Position numbers and translations under genes: made by a program
Notes under the pieces: model-generated
The model's input: the letters and a program-made list of their open reading frames with translations, nothing else
Database searches by the model: none
What the model was told of the DNA's origin: nothing
DNA from: Hypericum androsaemum
Taxonomy: Eukaryota > Streptophyta > Magnoliopsida > Malpighiales > Hypericaceae
Assembly: GCA_963995505.1 (NCBI GenBank)
Contig: OZ023184.1
Location: forward strand, 15,932,228 to 15,996,227
Direction of reading: 5' to 3'
Length of the DNA: 64,000 nucleotides
Shown: one piece after another, positions 1 through 9,989 of the stretch
Layout: each line of letters opens with the position of its first letter
How positions within the stretch are numbered: the first letter of the stretch is position 1

Positions 1-355
1 TGTGTTGTGGTCCGGAGTAGGGGAGATCAAGGAAAGGACGCCGACAGCAGGTGCGGCGGTCGAAGACGAGGGTGGGTGCGCTTGAGTGGCGGCCGAGGCG
101 GTGGGAACGTCGGTTGCCGGACCTGCTCCTCGCCGGCGTTGGTGTTCTCTCGCTTAGGAGTGGATTAGAGAGATTGCAGGAGGAAAGAGGAGGGACGGGG
201 AGAGAGGGAAGTAAATGGCCAAAATACCCCTGAAATAATTACTACCATCGAATCTTTGACCATCAAGATCAATAATCAAAATTGATTCTTATACGGTACG
301 GAATCCCCTTATTAGTGTCCAGACTAAATCCGGCTCCGGTTGGGTGTGAATTAGA
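1..355. other. GC-rich fragment grading into AT-rich DNA, no gene identified
   Basis: The first ~220 bases are GC-rich and purine-rich, then composition drops sharply to AT-rich DNA. A short open frame covers 51-233 (+), but its arginine-rich product resembles no family I know. The abrupt change and the stretch around 215-350 resemble the right end of a DNA element carrying a captured gene piece, but the other end would lie outside the window. Confidence 0.3.
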
Positions 356-491
356 GACATTAATTATTTATTACCCAAGAAACTACAAGTCAATTGTGTT
401 ACTCCAATCTGAATAATGAATATTTACCCAAAAAAATTTGAGAAATTTCGAATATCGATTATTTACCAAACTTTTCAGAAATTTTTAAATA
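356..491 (+). repeat. Dispersed repeat, copy 1 (partner at 17243-17414)
   Basis: This ~135-bp segment is nearly identical to 17243-17414. Both share the words CAAGTCAATTGTGTTACTCC and GAGAAATTTCGAATATCGAT. The distal copy has about 40 extra bases near its left end. The distal copy starts exactly where the copia LTR ends, so this repeat family was probably the target of that insertion or was duplicated with it. Confidence 0.75.
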
Positions 492-1160
492 AATTAAATC
501 TCAAATACATATTTTTCAATCTCGAACTATCGATTAACAAAATTTACCAAACTTATCAAATTTCAATTATGAGCATTTGTACGATGACACATGTACCACA
601 AGTGTCCACGACTCGGTGCATAAATGTATCACGACTCATTGCATATATATTACAACTCGCTCTATATATACCACAAGTTACTGTACCACTAAAAAAAACA
701 TGTTGATAACAAATTTAGGAAAAAATTAAATAATCTGCAAAAAAATGACCAAAATATTAGTGTGGGGACCATATTTTTAAAGACACAAGAAGGATTGGTG
801 CTCAACTGTCTTATACATCCACTATGGCATAAGCCACAACAAAAATTGAGACTTCAATTTATGATAAGTGTAATTATAGGTGTTAATTCATCTTTCCCAA
901 AATAAAATTTCTATAGATCCATTACAATATGAATACACATAAATACATATCTCCTTACAGAACAAAAAAAAATACATATCTATACCGATATTATACCAAT
1001 AGGTATAGTAGAATTCGCAACATGACGTACTTGTATTAGCGCACACTTTTACTGTAAAGTAATATTTATTGACTCCAAGAACAAAAAATATGCAAATTAC
1101 ACCATAGTTGATAGAAGGGAGCAACTAAAAAACACAAAAAATACATCAGGGAAAATATAA
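492..1160. other. AT-rich intergenic DNA with degenerate short repeats
   Basis: No coding potential is recognised. Around 570-690 there are imperfect ~25-bp repeats built from words such as CACAAGT and CACGACTC. An ultra-short insertion at 953-970 is listed separately. Confidence 0.4.
941..981 (+). mobile_element. Ultra-short poly(A) insertion with 12-bp target duplication
   Basis: The 12-bp word AAATACATATCT (941-952) is repeated at 970-981, counting the shared A. The bases between end in AACAAAAAAA. A short sequence ending in an A-run between direct repeats is the structure left by target-primed reverse transcription of a severely 5'-truncated retroposon. Confidence 0.45.
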
Positions 1161-1301
1161 AGTTGCATTTAGCACGAAGGCTGCGTATAAGCACACACTC
1201 ATCAAGCTGCATTTCATTTATTTACCACAAGAAGTTAATCACCATGATTGGAAATACTACTAAATCAATCATGGGAATGTTCAGTGCTCCGGTCCACAAA
1301 A

Positions 1302-1745
1302 TCAACCCGCTCTACCCGACCCCACCCAGCTATCTTGCTCAAACTTCCTGTGCTCGAACTTGATGAACTCATCAGCCTCGGTATCAACCATATCCTCTCC
1401 GGACGACACTCTGGCTCTGCTAGCATTGTAACTAACCTCGAACGCGGGCCCATTCCGCCTCTCGAACGAGGATGTAACACGATCCTGCCTGTTCGAGTGA
1501 TACTGAGGCTGCTCCCAGTTGTTGTACTCCATGTCATTGGCGACAAGCCTCATGAGGTCCGGGTTCCTGACTTGTGGAGGTTCACAGACAGTGTACCCGT
1601 AGCCACCCGAGAATTGGTTATCCATCCTCTTTGGTGGGTGACGATCAGCTCCGTCGAAGAGTACTGTTTCGCCCTGGCGGACGACGGCGTGGTGATGGTG
1701 GTGGTAGTGGTTGGGGTGCGAGTTCGAGCTCCATCTATAAGACAT
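1302..1745 (-). CDS. Small His-rich plant protein with C-terminal EFIKFEHRKFE motif
   Basis: A 147-codon ORF starts with ATG at 1745 and ends with TGA at 1302. I do not recognise a named family. Residues 10-20 contain a run of histidines. The C-terminal third carries EADEFIKFEHRKFEQD, which is closely matched by the C-terminus of the 70-aa protein at 11881-12093 (-). The motif is reminiscent of the short C-terminal block of DUF761-type plant proteins, but that link is inference. A TATA-like element (TATATAAT on the minus strand, about 1812-1820) lies ~70 bp upstream of the ATG, the same spacing as at the related gene. There is no signal peptide or membrane segment. The ORF appears intact and intronless, and expression cannot be judged. 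Confidence 0.6.
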   Translation of the reverse strand: MSYRWSSNSHPNHYHHHHHAVVRQGETVLFDGADRHPPKRMDNQFSGGYGYTVCEPPQVRNPDLMRLVANDMEYNNWEQPQYHSNRQDRVTSSFERRNGPAFEVSYNASRARVSSGEDMVDTEADEFIKFEHRKFEQDSWVGSGRAG

Positions 1746-1810
1746 TCTGTTTATCTTCGGTGTCCTTTGTTGTGTGTGGATTTTTGGGTTTAATTGCGTG
1801 TAGCTTGTGT

Positions 1811-1821
1811 TTATTATATAG
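1811..1821 (-). promoter_or_regulatory. TATA box for the 1302-1745 gene
   Basis: Read on the minus strand, the sequence around 1812-1820 is CTATATAATA, a good plant TATA box about 70 bp before the ATG at 1745. Confidence 0.5.
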
Positions 1822-2243
1822 GAGGAACTTTGGTTTAGGTAATGTATATGATCTTAGATTGCCGCTTGATCATTGTATTCTTATTATTCCAAAGCGATTT
1901 GGTTGCAAGTGGCTAGCTTTAGGGCATCTAGTTCGTGACCTAAAAGAGCTTTTTAGATGGTTAAGATCGTTACGCACTTGTGAATGATTTGTGATGAAAT
2001 TTTTTACCATATTCGTGATCCGATCTGTCTCGAAATAAGAATACTAAATATAATAATTTGTGGATTTTTTTAAATAATTATCTTAGCATTAATTTTCTAT
2101 GCCAAGGACCTTTAAATATTCTCACCCGATAAGATCAGACCGAATCTCTACCGTGTCTTTTTTGGAAACGATATGCATGCAGTGCTAAAGCATCTTGGAA
2201 AGGTCAACATTAGTTTGAGGCTCGTGTTCCATACGGCAACAAG

Positions 2244-2281
2244 TTGGAGATATTTCCCACCAAAAAAAATTTGGAGATATT
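2244..2281 (+). mobile_element. Ultra-short poly(A) insertion with 11-bp target duplication
   Basis: TTGGAGATATT at 2244-2254 is repeated at 2271-2281. The 16 bases between read TCCCACCAAAAAAAAT. The TCCC..A(n) form resembles the 3' tail of the SINE at 63167-63266 (TCCCTTTC plus A-run on its own strand). Confidence 0.55.
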
Positions 2282-2351
2282 ATTGGAGGGATCGTATAGA
2301 AGTATCTAATAAGTAACTAAAAGTATATTTTCATCTTTATTTCACTGTCTC

Positions 2352-2394
2352 GAATATGCAATTGTCCCTCAAAAAAAAAAGAATATGCAATCGT
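2352..2394 (+). mobile_element. Ultra-short poly(A) insertion with 14-bp target duplication
   Basis: The 14-bp word GAATATGCAATTGT (2352-2365) recurs with one change at 2381-2394. Between them is CCCTC followed by ten A. This is the same layout and tail sequence as at 2244-2281 and 8399-8444. Confidence 0.6.
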
Positions 2395-3540
2395 AGCAAT
2401 ATTTTTGATAAAAATCCATGAGAGCTTCCTTATCATTAGAAAACCATTGGACATACAAATTACAATGCATGGTTGGTTTGATGCGATTGATGGTCCAGAG
2501 GAAAAAATGTAGACCGAGTTGAATTGGTTTTGAAATGGGCCTTTTCTCCCGATCCTCCTAAAAGCCCATAGTCATGGTGCCTTTTTGGTTTTATTTTGAA
2601 ACTAGTAAAGACGCACGTGCGATGCGAGTGCCGTTCTGTTTCAAAATCCGCAAAATATATCTTTTATTGATTTTCTTTTTTAAGTTGTACATGAATAAGA
2701 TATTTTCTTACATATTTAAATATATAATTTTTTTATTTACCTAAGACGCTATACAAATTTCTTTGTACACAATTTTTTTGTAAATGTTCTAACTTTATCG
2801 TATTAACCCCTTCCAAATTTTTAATCAACGACCTCATAAAATAAATCTTATATCGGTGACGTTGCAGCTTTGAGAAAAGCCAAAATTGCTCCCTGCCAAA
2901 AATGTTCTGATTTGGACTTGACATGGTTTATTTTTTATTTCCGGCCCAAATAAAGTCATTTTGTACAACTTTAAATCCAATGCCAACCCTAGTTTCGGAA
3001 TCTTCAATGGTCGACATGTCAGCCACCTTACCTCTCTCGTATTGGCTATTGTAGTTGGTGAAATCTCGCGTGTCGGATTGGAGCAACACATTAGCCACTT
3101 CCCTCTCAAATGTTGCACCTCTAGAGGCCCGCGTGGAAGACAGCCTTTACACTTGATCTTGCCCAGCTTCGATAACAGGCTCTCCAACATCACTGATCTC
3201 ATCGACGATGTGGCCAACTTAGTCCAGTCCCTGCTCGATGTTGCTTAGAGGGTGATAACAAGCATAGTTTTAAAAAATAATTTGGAGGGCGATCTGAGAT
3301 TTCTCTCGTCCTCCGGATAGACCGAACGGACCGGATTTTTGTATCCATATTCATATACATGTATATAAGAAGTTTCTATGATATATCCTAACTAAATTTG
3401 ATGCCCGGCAACTGTCCATCAAAAACCAACCCAAAAATGCAAAAAAATAGATAAAGAAAACATCTCCTCCTGGGTTCAATATCAATCCAATCCAAACAGA
3501 TGGAAAGCTAAATCTTTACTTAAAAGATGTACACTCTTAC

Positions 3541-3720
3541 ATAACCCCACGTGTAGACTCCACGTATCACCTCATATATGCATCCTCATCACTGTTTCCT
3601 TAAATAATTTAAGTCTCCAGATTAAGTGATTAACCCATCAAAAACCAAAACACACACTCCTCCCTATAAATCACTCTTCCCCTACAATTCCTCTCCTACC
3701 TCACATTCTCTACACTCTGT
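3541..3720 (+). promoter_or_regulatory. Promoter-like region: G-box/ABRE and TATA box
   Basis: CCACGTGTAG near 3547 contains a perfect CACGTG G-box, followed by CCACGTATC. A TATA box (CTATAAATCA) lies at about 3664, and a C/T-rich stretch typical of plant 5' UTRs runs to 3720. This is a complete-looking promoter, but only a very short ORF follows. Confidence 0.5.
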
Positions 3721-3750
3721 GTTCCTTAGAAATCGTAAGAAATCAAAACT

Positions 3751-3867
3751 ATGAACCGACCTCTGACCACCAGTGACGGCGCTGGAGGAGTCAACGGCGG
3801 CGGAGTGGAGACGACGCCGGGGAGCTGGAGAAAGACCGAGAGAGACACCAACGGCGCCGATGGTTGA
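3751..3867 (+). CDS. Short ORF downstream of a promoter-like region; probably a gene remnant
   Basis: An ATG at 3751 opens 38 codons ending in TGA at about 3867. The product is Gly/Thr-rich with no family recognised. It is GC-rich compared with its surroundings and sits where the first exon of a gene driven by the 3541-3720 promoter would be, but no continuation is visible. It may be a truncated first exon or a chance ORF. Confidence 0.25.
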   Translation: MNRPLTTSDGAGGVNGGGVETTPGSWRKTERDTNGADG

Positions 3868-4187
3868 GAAGGGCTGGAGAGACTAAACAGGGACACAGAG
3901 AGTCGGGCAAGAGAGACAGGGACAGAGAGAGTCGGGCATGGGAACATAAGGGTAGTTTTGACATTTCTATTTTGTTGGACAAAAATGGAGGTTTTTTTTA
4001 TTATAGATGTTGAATTTTACTAATAAAGTAATATTCATCATGGTATGAACGTATAATTTTTATGTACAATGACAACAAATCTTGTTAATATTATATGGCG
4101 ATAAAATTTAGTAAAAAAATCCTACCTTTTTGGGCTGCTGCAGTGGGTTGGATAGACCGGTTGATGTAGCTCAGCTGATAGTTGGTC

Positions 4188-4656
4188 TAATACTGGGGTA
4201 TGGATTGGGCACGGAATGCTCAGATTCCGAACCGTTCGGAATGAAGACACGCGGGAATTTTTTTGCAAACACGCTAAAATACGGGGACCAAAATGAAAAA
4301 AGCCACGCAGAAACGTAGGCTGGATACAAATGCCATTATCACATAACTGCGTATGCCAGTATCACATAACTGTGCATGCCAGTATCACATAACTGCGCAT
4401 GCCAGTGTGACCTTTTTGCAAAAATGCTAAAATATGGGGGACCAAAATGAAAAAAACCACGCGCACCATTATGATCAACGGGGACTTGCCACTGTCACAA
4501 ATACACATGCCATTATCACATAACTGCACTTGCCATTATCACATAACTGCGTTTGCCATTATCACATAACTACGCTTGCCACTGCGGTCCCCCTTCACTC
4601 CAAACCGTCCGGAATCGATTCCTTCGCTCCGTGCTCAATCCACTCCCCTAATACTG
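4188..4656 (+). mobile_element. hAT-type MITE, copy 1, with 8-bp TSD TAATACTG
   Basis: The element spans 4196-4648 (453 bp) and is flanked by perfect 8-bp duplications TAATACTG (4188-4195 and 4649-4656). Its ends are imperfect inverted repeats: left GGGTATGGATTGGGCACGGA, right (complement) GGGGAGTGGATTGAGCACGG. The interior holds tandem ~24-bp units containing CAGTATCACATAACTGC. There is no coding capacity. An 8-bp TSD points to the hAT superfamily. Further copies are at 22725-23130 and 29580-30032. Confidence 0.85.
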
Positions 4657-4837
4657 ATCGATGTTTGTTTATAGTTAGTAGTTGATAAAAAATGACGTGC
4701 TGGTAGATATTTTCTAGGGAAAAGTTCACTAAAGTATACTATAGTTTGAGCTATTTTTAAATAAGTATCACGTGGTTTCGATTTTTCTATTTTGATGATA
4801 AAAGTTTGCCAAATTTACATTTTTAGTGACAAATTCT

Positions 4838-6063
4838 TAACCATTGTTGGGGCTGAGGCCCAACCTGAAAAAAGGCCACTAGTTCGCTAAACCAATCAAC
4901 CAATACAGGTTCGACCACCAACCCGACAGGAAAATGGGTTGATGAGTTGTCAGTCGGTTTAAACCGATCGACCAGTGTCAAATCGGTGTTGTATTTTGGG
5001 TAGTCCGATACTTCGCGGGACCGAAGAAACGAAAGCGTATTAGGGGGTATAAATTCCCAGTTACCCAGAAAAAAATGACCTCCTTCCTCTCAGTTAAACG
5101 ACTAAAACAGAAGAGCTTCCACCAAAATGACCTCATCTTACTCCCTCTAGAAAGACGAGTTTGTCCCCCGCCGCCCACCATCGACGGCCGTCGCTTCTCC
5201 TCCTCCTCCCTCCTATCTCTCTCTCGTCCTCTCTTCCTCATTCTCTTCTATTTGGGTAATAATTTTCTGAAAACCTAAATCGTTAAAAACCCTAAAAACT
5301 TGTCCTTTCTCTTTACGGTGTTGAGTCTGTTGAATACTTCTTCAAGTAAGTTGTTAGTCGTTAATTTTATGTTCCGTTAGTTAATTTCATGTTCCTCATC
5401 AGAAACCCTAAAATTGTCCACTGTCTGTGTCCGACTGTCCGCAGGTTACACTCGTCCACTTCCAAGTTCCGTCCTCCAGGGTCTACGTCTCTACTCTCTA
5501 TCATGGTAATTCTCTACTCTCTATCAGAAATCCTAGTTAATTTCTGTTGACTACTTCTGAATGAGGAAATTAAATATAGTGCTTCAGTTAAAGAGCTTGT
5601 TTATATGTTTTCAGGTACTGCTATTTGCTGTCTGCATTTTGGAGGGAGATGTCCCTTGAAGACTTGTGGATTCGAAGCCTTTTGAAGGAGCCAGATTGAG
5701 GAATTTGCCTTCTGATTCAATTTGAACCATTTTGTACTCTGTTTAGAATCTGGATAGATTTGAAACTTTGAAAATTCTGTTTGCAAGCTTTAATGCTTGA
5801 TGGATTTGAAGCTTAATTGTCTTCGATGGATTGTATTCGGATTGCAAGCTTTAATTCTGTTTGAAGAAATCTGGATGGAATTTGCCTGATCGTTTTTTGC
5901 CGAACCGACCATAAACAGGCAACACTGCCTGACCGTCACACCGACAGTGTAGTCAACCAAAATCACGCCGTCGGTCATTATTTTGGCCCTTCTTGTCTTT
6001 CGGTGTCGGGCTACAAAATGGGCCTCAAACCCATGAGCCCGACAATTCCTCAGCCCTAACCAT
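4838..6063. mobile_element. DNA element nested inside the left arm of the MULE
   Basis: The insertion spans about 4845-6056 and interrupts the MULE's left arm. It is flanked by TAACCAT on both sides (4838-4844 and 6057-6063). The ends are short inverted repeats containing GGGCTGAGG (left TGTTGGGGCTGAGG, right complement GGGCTGAGGAATTG). The interior has a UTR-like C/T-rich stretch and a small ORF but no transposase. The superfamily is not clear, because 7 bp is unusual; the exact border could shift by a base. Confidence 0.65.
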
Positions 6064-6299
6064 GGTTAACTTTTTCCAACTGATTATGACATGGATTTCC
6101 ACAATACATCATAGTACTCTTTAATTTTGGTTCTGACGTGGCAACAACTAAAAGAATTTCATAATAAAAAAAAAGAAAAACATCCTTTGACTCCCCCTCT
6201 GTCGTTATTCAACCAAGCTCTTCACCTCCTCACAAGCTATAACCAATTCTTACCAATTCAAGCCAAAGGCGGCCACTGTTTCGCGAGTCTCCCTAAATT

Positions 6300-6760
6300 A
6301 AAACCCTAAATTTAGAAATCCTAAATCTGCTTCAATTTTTCCCCCAAATTTCACTGTTTCACGACTCTCCCCAAACCCTAAAATTGCAACATCTCATCAT
6401 TGTCGAGGCTTTGTTTCTAGAGGAGTGCAAAGAACGAGGAGGCTCAACAGGGGTAAGAATAAGTCGTTGGGTTCGGGTTTCACCGATAAGATGGATTCGA
6501 AGGAGGTCGAGTACTGCAAGGCCTCCTCCAGGTGGGACTAGTTCAATGAGTCGACAATGTCCCGGGCGACCTCGCGCTCTCACACCGCCGGAGAAGGAGG
6601 TCATCTTGCTGTCAGCATTGACGATGAAGGGGAAGAGTTCTGGGGCGTTCGTGCCAGACTCGACATTGACGGTAATAACATAGGTGGAGTAAACAGGGAA
6701 GTCGACTGTCATAAAGATTGTAACTTTAGCCTTTGTTATGAGAATTTTTTGTGTAAATGA
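6300..6760 (+). other. Possible captured gene fragment inside the MULE
   Basis: The segment starts with repeated AACCCTAAA-type words typical of plant 5' UTRs, followed by more GC-rich DNA open in two plus-strand frames (6384-6683 and 6557-6760). I do not recognise the products. Its position between MULE arms and its contrast with AT-rich flanks suggest transduplicated host sequence (Pack-MULE). Confidence 0.35.
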
Positions 6761-7552
6761 GTTAATTGTGTCGGACTCGATGTCTTTCTGGGTGTTTTTG
6801 CATTTGTTGTTTCATATTTTATGTTTTTTTTCTTGGTATGATAATGGATTTCTATGTATCTTAGTATTGGTATATTGAGCACGAGGTATTCTATGGCTGT
6901 GTGTTTTGTGCCTTTGGCTTGAATTGGTCAGAACTCGTGGGTGGTTATGTGGAGGTGAAGAGCTCGTCGGTTGATGATGGAGGAGGGAGAGAGGGAGTGA
7001 GTCAAGGATATATTTTTATTTTTTATTATGAAATTCTTTTAGTTGTTGCCATGTGAGCACCAACATGAAAGAGTACTATGATGTGTTGCTGACGTGGCAA
7101 TCCATGTCAGAACCAGTTTGAAAAATTAATCATGGTTGAAAATTTGTCAAAAAAAATGTAAATTTGGCAAACTTCTGTCACCAAAATAGAAAAACCGGAA
7201 TCACAGAGTACTTATTTAAAAATGGTTCAAACCACAGGATACTTTAGTAAACTTTTTCCTATTTTCTAATATAAAAAAAAGGCGGTTTTCAATTTGAAGT
7301 TGACGAATAGAACAGTGGTCGTCGACAACATTGCATCGACGTGCAATAACAGGTAGGATTCGCATAAAATTTATAAAATTAAAATTTGTATCCTCTTTTC
7401 AAGAGTAGACTCAGATTATTACTCTTATTCTCTTTGAAAATAAGTAGGAAAAGGTTCACATTAATATCATGTGTTATCGCCAAAAATATTAGTACCCTGT
7501 GATTTAAAACTAGTCAATTGAGTCAAATTTATTCTAATAAAAATTACTTAGA

Positions 7553-8198
7553 GTCTCGGACGGTTTCCGGAGCCTAGGTGGAAGCACTTTCTTCCTCTCC
7601 AACGAGGTGGCAAAACCACATCAGTTACTCTCTGCTACGTGGCAAAACCACATCAAGCTCGAGTCAGCAACGGGGAAAGTATCTTCTTATTCTACGTTAA
7701 CTTACAAAATTCCAAATTGACGAAAACCCAAATCTAGTTCAAACCCTAGATCAGCGAAGATCGAAAACCTAATCGTACAAATCGCAGCAAAACTAACCAC
7801 ATATCTAATTCCATAAATTAGGGTTTAGAGAAGGAGGTGTTACCTCTGCGTAATTGCCCTGCCGTTAAGGAAGAAGACGAAGACTAATTTGTAGACAAAA
7901 GGTTGGAGTGAGTAGCGACGTAGAGAAGGGAAAACTAATTTAAAAGGGCTTTGGCTCCTCATCTTTCCGAAGGATAAGGTACATAAACGAAGAAGAGTCT
8001 TTCTGCTTCGGTCCAATGAATCCATGGCGGTGTGAGATGAGAGTGGTGGCAGGGGGAGAGAGGGAGGGAGGACGGAGGAAATATTGGAAAAGTTGACGTG
8101 GCAAGTCCGTTGGAGAGAGGAACTGATGTGATTTTGCCACCTCATTAGAGAGGAGCGAGAGAACTTCCACCTAGGCTCGAGAAATCGTCCGGTTTGTG
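7553..8198. mobile_element. Long inverted-repeat DNA element (candidate MULE/Pack-MULE)
   Basis: About 75 bp at 7556-7632 is the reverse complement of about 8122-8195: CGGACGGTTT..CCTAGGTGGAAG pairs with CTTCCACCTAGGCTC..GTCCG, and GTGGCAAAACCACATCAGT pairs with ACTGATGTGATTTTGCCAC. The interior holds ORFs on the minus strand (7840-8244) without known homology and 5'-UTR-like AACCCTA words. No clear target duplication was found, so borders are approximate. Confidence 0.6.
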
Positions 8199-8235
8199 TA
8201 GGAATCTGAGCATTTCGTGCCCAATCCATACCCCA
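8199..8235 (-). repeat. Terminal fragment of the hAT-type MITE family
   Basis: GAATCTGAGCATTTCGTGCC at about 8203 and the following CAATCCATACCCC match the right end of the MITE copy at 29580-30032. No matching left end was seen nearby, so this is a partial copy abutting the inverted-repeat element. Confidence 0.5.
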
Positions 8236-8398
8236 ACACAACAAACCGTACTTTTAATCTTGTATTGTTTTCCCTTTCCTAGCATAGCGTAGCTCTTTTT
8301 TTTCCCTCATTGTTAGATCGACATTAAAACGAGTACACGAGATCCATCTCAGATTAACTTAATGTTCTTGTTTCCTTTCCACCACAACATGTGCTAGA

Positions 8399-8444
8399 AC
8401 AATAAATAGTATCCCCTCACAAAAAAAAAGGACAATAAATAGTA
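8399..8444 (+). mobile_element. Ultra-short poly(A) insertion with 13-bp target duplication
   Basis: ACAATAAATAGTA occurs at 8399-8411 and 8432-8444. The 20 bases between begin TCCCCTCAC and continue as nine A plus GG. This is the clearest of the tiny retroposon-like insertions with the TCCC..A(n) tail. Confidence 0.65.
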
Positions 8445-8494
8445 CTATGTTACAATGCACTCCAAAATAAATTAATTCGATCGCCACCTGAATG

Positions 8495-8715
8495 AGCGAC
8501 ACGTCACGCGGCTCCGTGGAATCAAGAAAGTTGGACGCCGAAGCGAAAGGCCATAAGGCGCCACCTCTATATAGCCAAAAACACGTAGCACGTGTCGCCT
8601 CCCATAGTAAGTTACCAATTCCCCCATCAACATCTATTTAATTTCCTTTTTACCCTCCTCACTCGGTGACACGTGTGACCTTATTGATCCGTTACACGTC
8701 CCACCACGTGTAGCC
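8495..8715. promoter_or_regulatory. Dense G-box/ABRE (ACGT-core) cluster with TATA box
   Basis: Six ACGT cores lie within ~210 bp (8501, 8583, 8590, 8671, 8696, 8706). Three are perfect CACGTG G-boxes (8589-8594, 8670-8675, 8705-8710), several in the ABRE context ACACGTGT. A TATA element (CTATATAG) lies at about 8567. bZIP/bHLH factors bind such sites, and clusters are typical of ABA- or light-responsive promoters. The nearest gene on the plus strand is the RING-H2 gene 780 bp downstream. Confidence 0.55.
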
Positions 8716-9487
8716 TCGTGCCTTCTCTAATGAGATTTAATATTAGGAATATTTTAATGTTTTGTAAATACAATTTTTTTCTTTCATTTTACAAGAAGTC
8801 AATTTTTGGGGAAATTTTGTTCTGGACATATATTAGGTTTTTAAAATTAATGACTAAGAATACCTGAAGGAACTTAATGTTTTTTTTTAAATCGTTCGTT
8901 TTTCCAAATTTGTTAATAAAATTTTGAATATGTCTGTTCGATTTTTGTTTCAGATTGTTTTTATATAGACGAGGTTCATCTTCTTAAAACGTAGAAGTGG
9001 CAACATTGGTACCGTGTTCAACCCAATCAGACCTTTAATATCAAACATTATGACTTGCATGTGGACTACAAATTTAAAAGTGATAAATTTTCAAATTACA
9101 CATCAAATATATTTATGTTGAGATGGTTTTTAAAAAAAAATTTCTAATTAATTTAAATGTGAACTAGGTGATTAAAATTCAAATTCGGACAAATTTAAAT
9201 TATAAACATCATGATTTATTTGAATCATTTTGAATCTAAATTAATTTTCGACAAATGAAATTAAATCTAATTTAATTCATCATCACTCTTATGTATGTAT
9301 GCATTTAAATATGATGTAAACATCGCAATTATATATACCAAATCATATTTATATCTGAGTCATAAAATAATCCGCCGAGTTGGGCCGAATTTGAACCAAT
9401 ATAAAATGACCTAAAACACACAACCCGCATGGGCTTTTAGTCTTTCCCACCGGACGTATACCAAAAAAAAGCCGAGGGATTTTGTGA

Positions 9488-9922
9488 ATGGGTCTATCGA
9501 GCTTTCCTAGTGTGGGTGAGGGGACACTGGCTGTCCTAATATTCCACGCGATCTACTCAATGGCCCTAATCAAGAACCTCGTGGTGTCTCTGGCCCGACT
9601 GGTCGGCGCTTTGTACTGGGCCTCGCTTGACGAAGGTGAGCAGGATTGGGATCGCCCAAAAGAGCCAGAGAGGAGGAAGAAGAAGAGGGTCTCAATTACC
9701 CAGTTCAAGTACTTGCCTCATGGATCCAGATCCAATAATAATGAAAATAATTTTGATTTGGGTGATGGAGAATGTTGTTGTTGTGTGTGCTTGTGTGGGT
9801 ACGAGGATGGAGAGGAGGTGAGTCAGCTGATCTCTTGCAAGCATTTCTTCCACGAAGTTTGTCTCGACAATTGGTTTCGCAATAATCGTGCTACTTGTCC
9901 GATTTGTCGCTCTATGATCTAG
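9488..9922 (+). CDS. RING-H2 zinc finger protein, probable E3 ubiquitin ligase (RHA2-like)
   Basis: Intronless ORF of 144 codons, ATG at 9488, TAG at 9920. The C-terminus holds a RING-H2 (C3H2C3) finger: CCVC at residues ~98-101, a mid-loop ending ISCKHFFHEVC (about 115-125) and the last pair CPIC near 137-140. The spacing fits a zinc-binding cross-brace that recruits E2 enzymes. The N-terminal ~50 residues are hydrophobic (a stretch around residues 14-47), suggesting a membrane anchor as in small RHA/XERICO-type RING-H2 proteins. A basic stretch RRKKKR follows at about 62-67. The gene appears intact. The G-box cluster upstream could imply ABA responsiveness, as known for RHA2 and XERICO in Arabidopsis; that part is inference. 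Confidence 0.85.
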   Translation: MGLSSFPSVGEGTLAVLIFHAIYSMALIKNLVVSLARLVGALYWASLDEGEQDWDRPKEPERRKKKRVSITQFKYLPHGSRSNNNENNFDLGDGECCCCVCLCGYEDGEEVSQLISCKHFFHEVCLDNWFRNNRATCPICRSMI

Positions 9923-9989
9923 ATTTGGATATGGACCAGTGTTTGAGATCCATTTCTGAAATTTGGTCTTTGGAATTCCCTTTAGATAC

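Larger units (their letters stand above)
1990..3540. other. AT-rich intergenic DNA, two ultra-short poly(A) insertions, unidentified open stretch
   Basis: Mostly AT-rich without recognisable genes. At 2830-3250 there is a more GC-balanced stretch, open in both directions (2961-3248 + and 2834-3217 -). Neither product resembles a family I know, so I do not call a gene. It may be an old captured fragment. Confidence 0.35.
4708..7268. mobile_element. Mutator-like element (MULE) with perfect 9-bp TSD, carrying a nested insertion
   Basis: Perfect 9-bp duplications TATTTTCTA flank the element (4708-4716 and 7260-7268), which spans 4717-7259. Its ends are long inverted repeats: left GGGAAAAGTTCACTAAAGTA, right complement GGAAAAAGTTTACTAAAGTA. 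Homology between the arms runs ~220 bp, but the left arm is split: its outer part (4717-4844) pairs with about 7140-7259, and its inner part (6057-6150) pairs with 7035-7140. The gap is the nested element at 4845-6056. No transposase was found. The interior (6150-7030) looks like 5'-UTR/exon material and may be a captured gene piece. Nine-bp TSDs and long TIRs are Mutator hallmarks. Confidence 0.85.

Noticed and set aside
1248..1987. Plus-strand genes at 1248-1793 and 1574-1987
   Set aside because: They are mirror frames of the minus-strand small gene (1302-1745) and its upstream DNA, without any family resemblance.
2834..3248. Gene on either strand at 2834-3248
   Set aside because: Open on both strands and more GC-balanced than its flanks, but no recognisable domain, promoter or codon pattern.
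4130..4318. Small ORF at the MITE left end
   Set aside because: It runs across the MITE border and recurs (29859-30125) only because the MITE is repeated.
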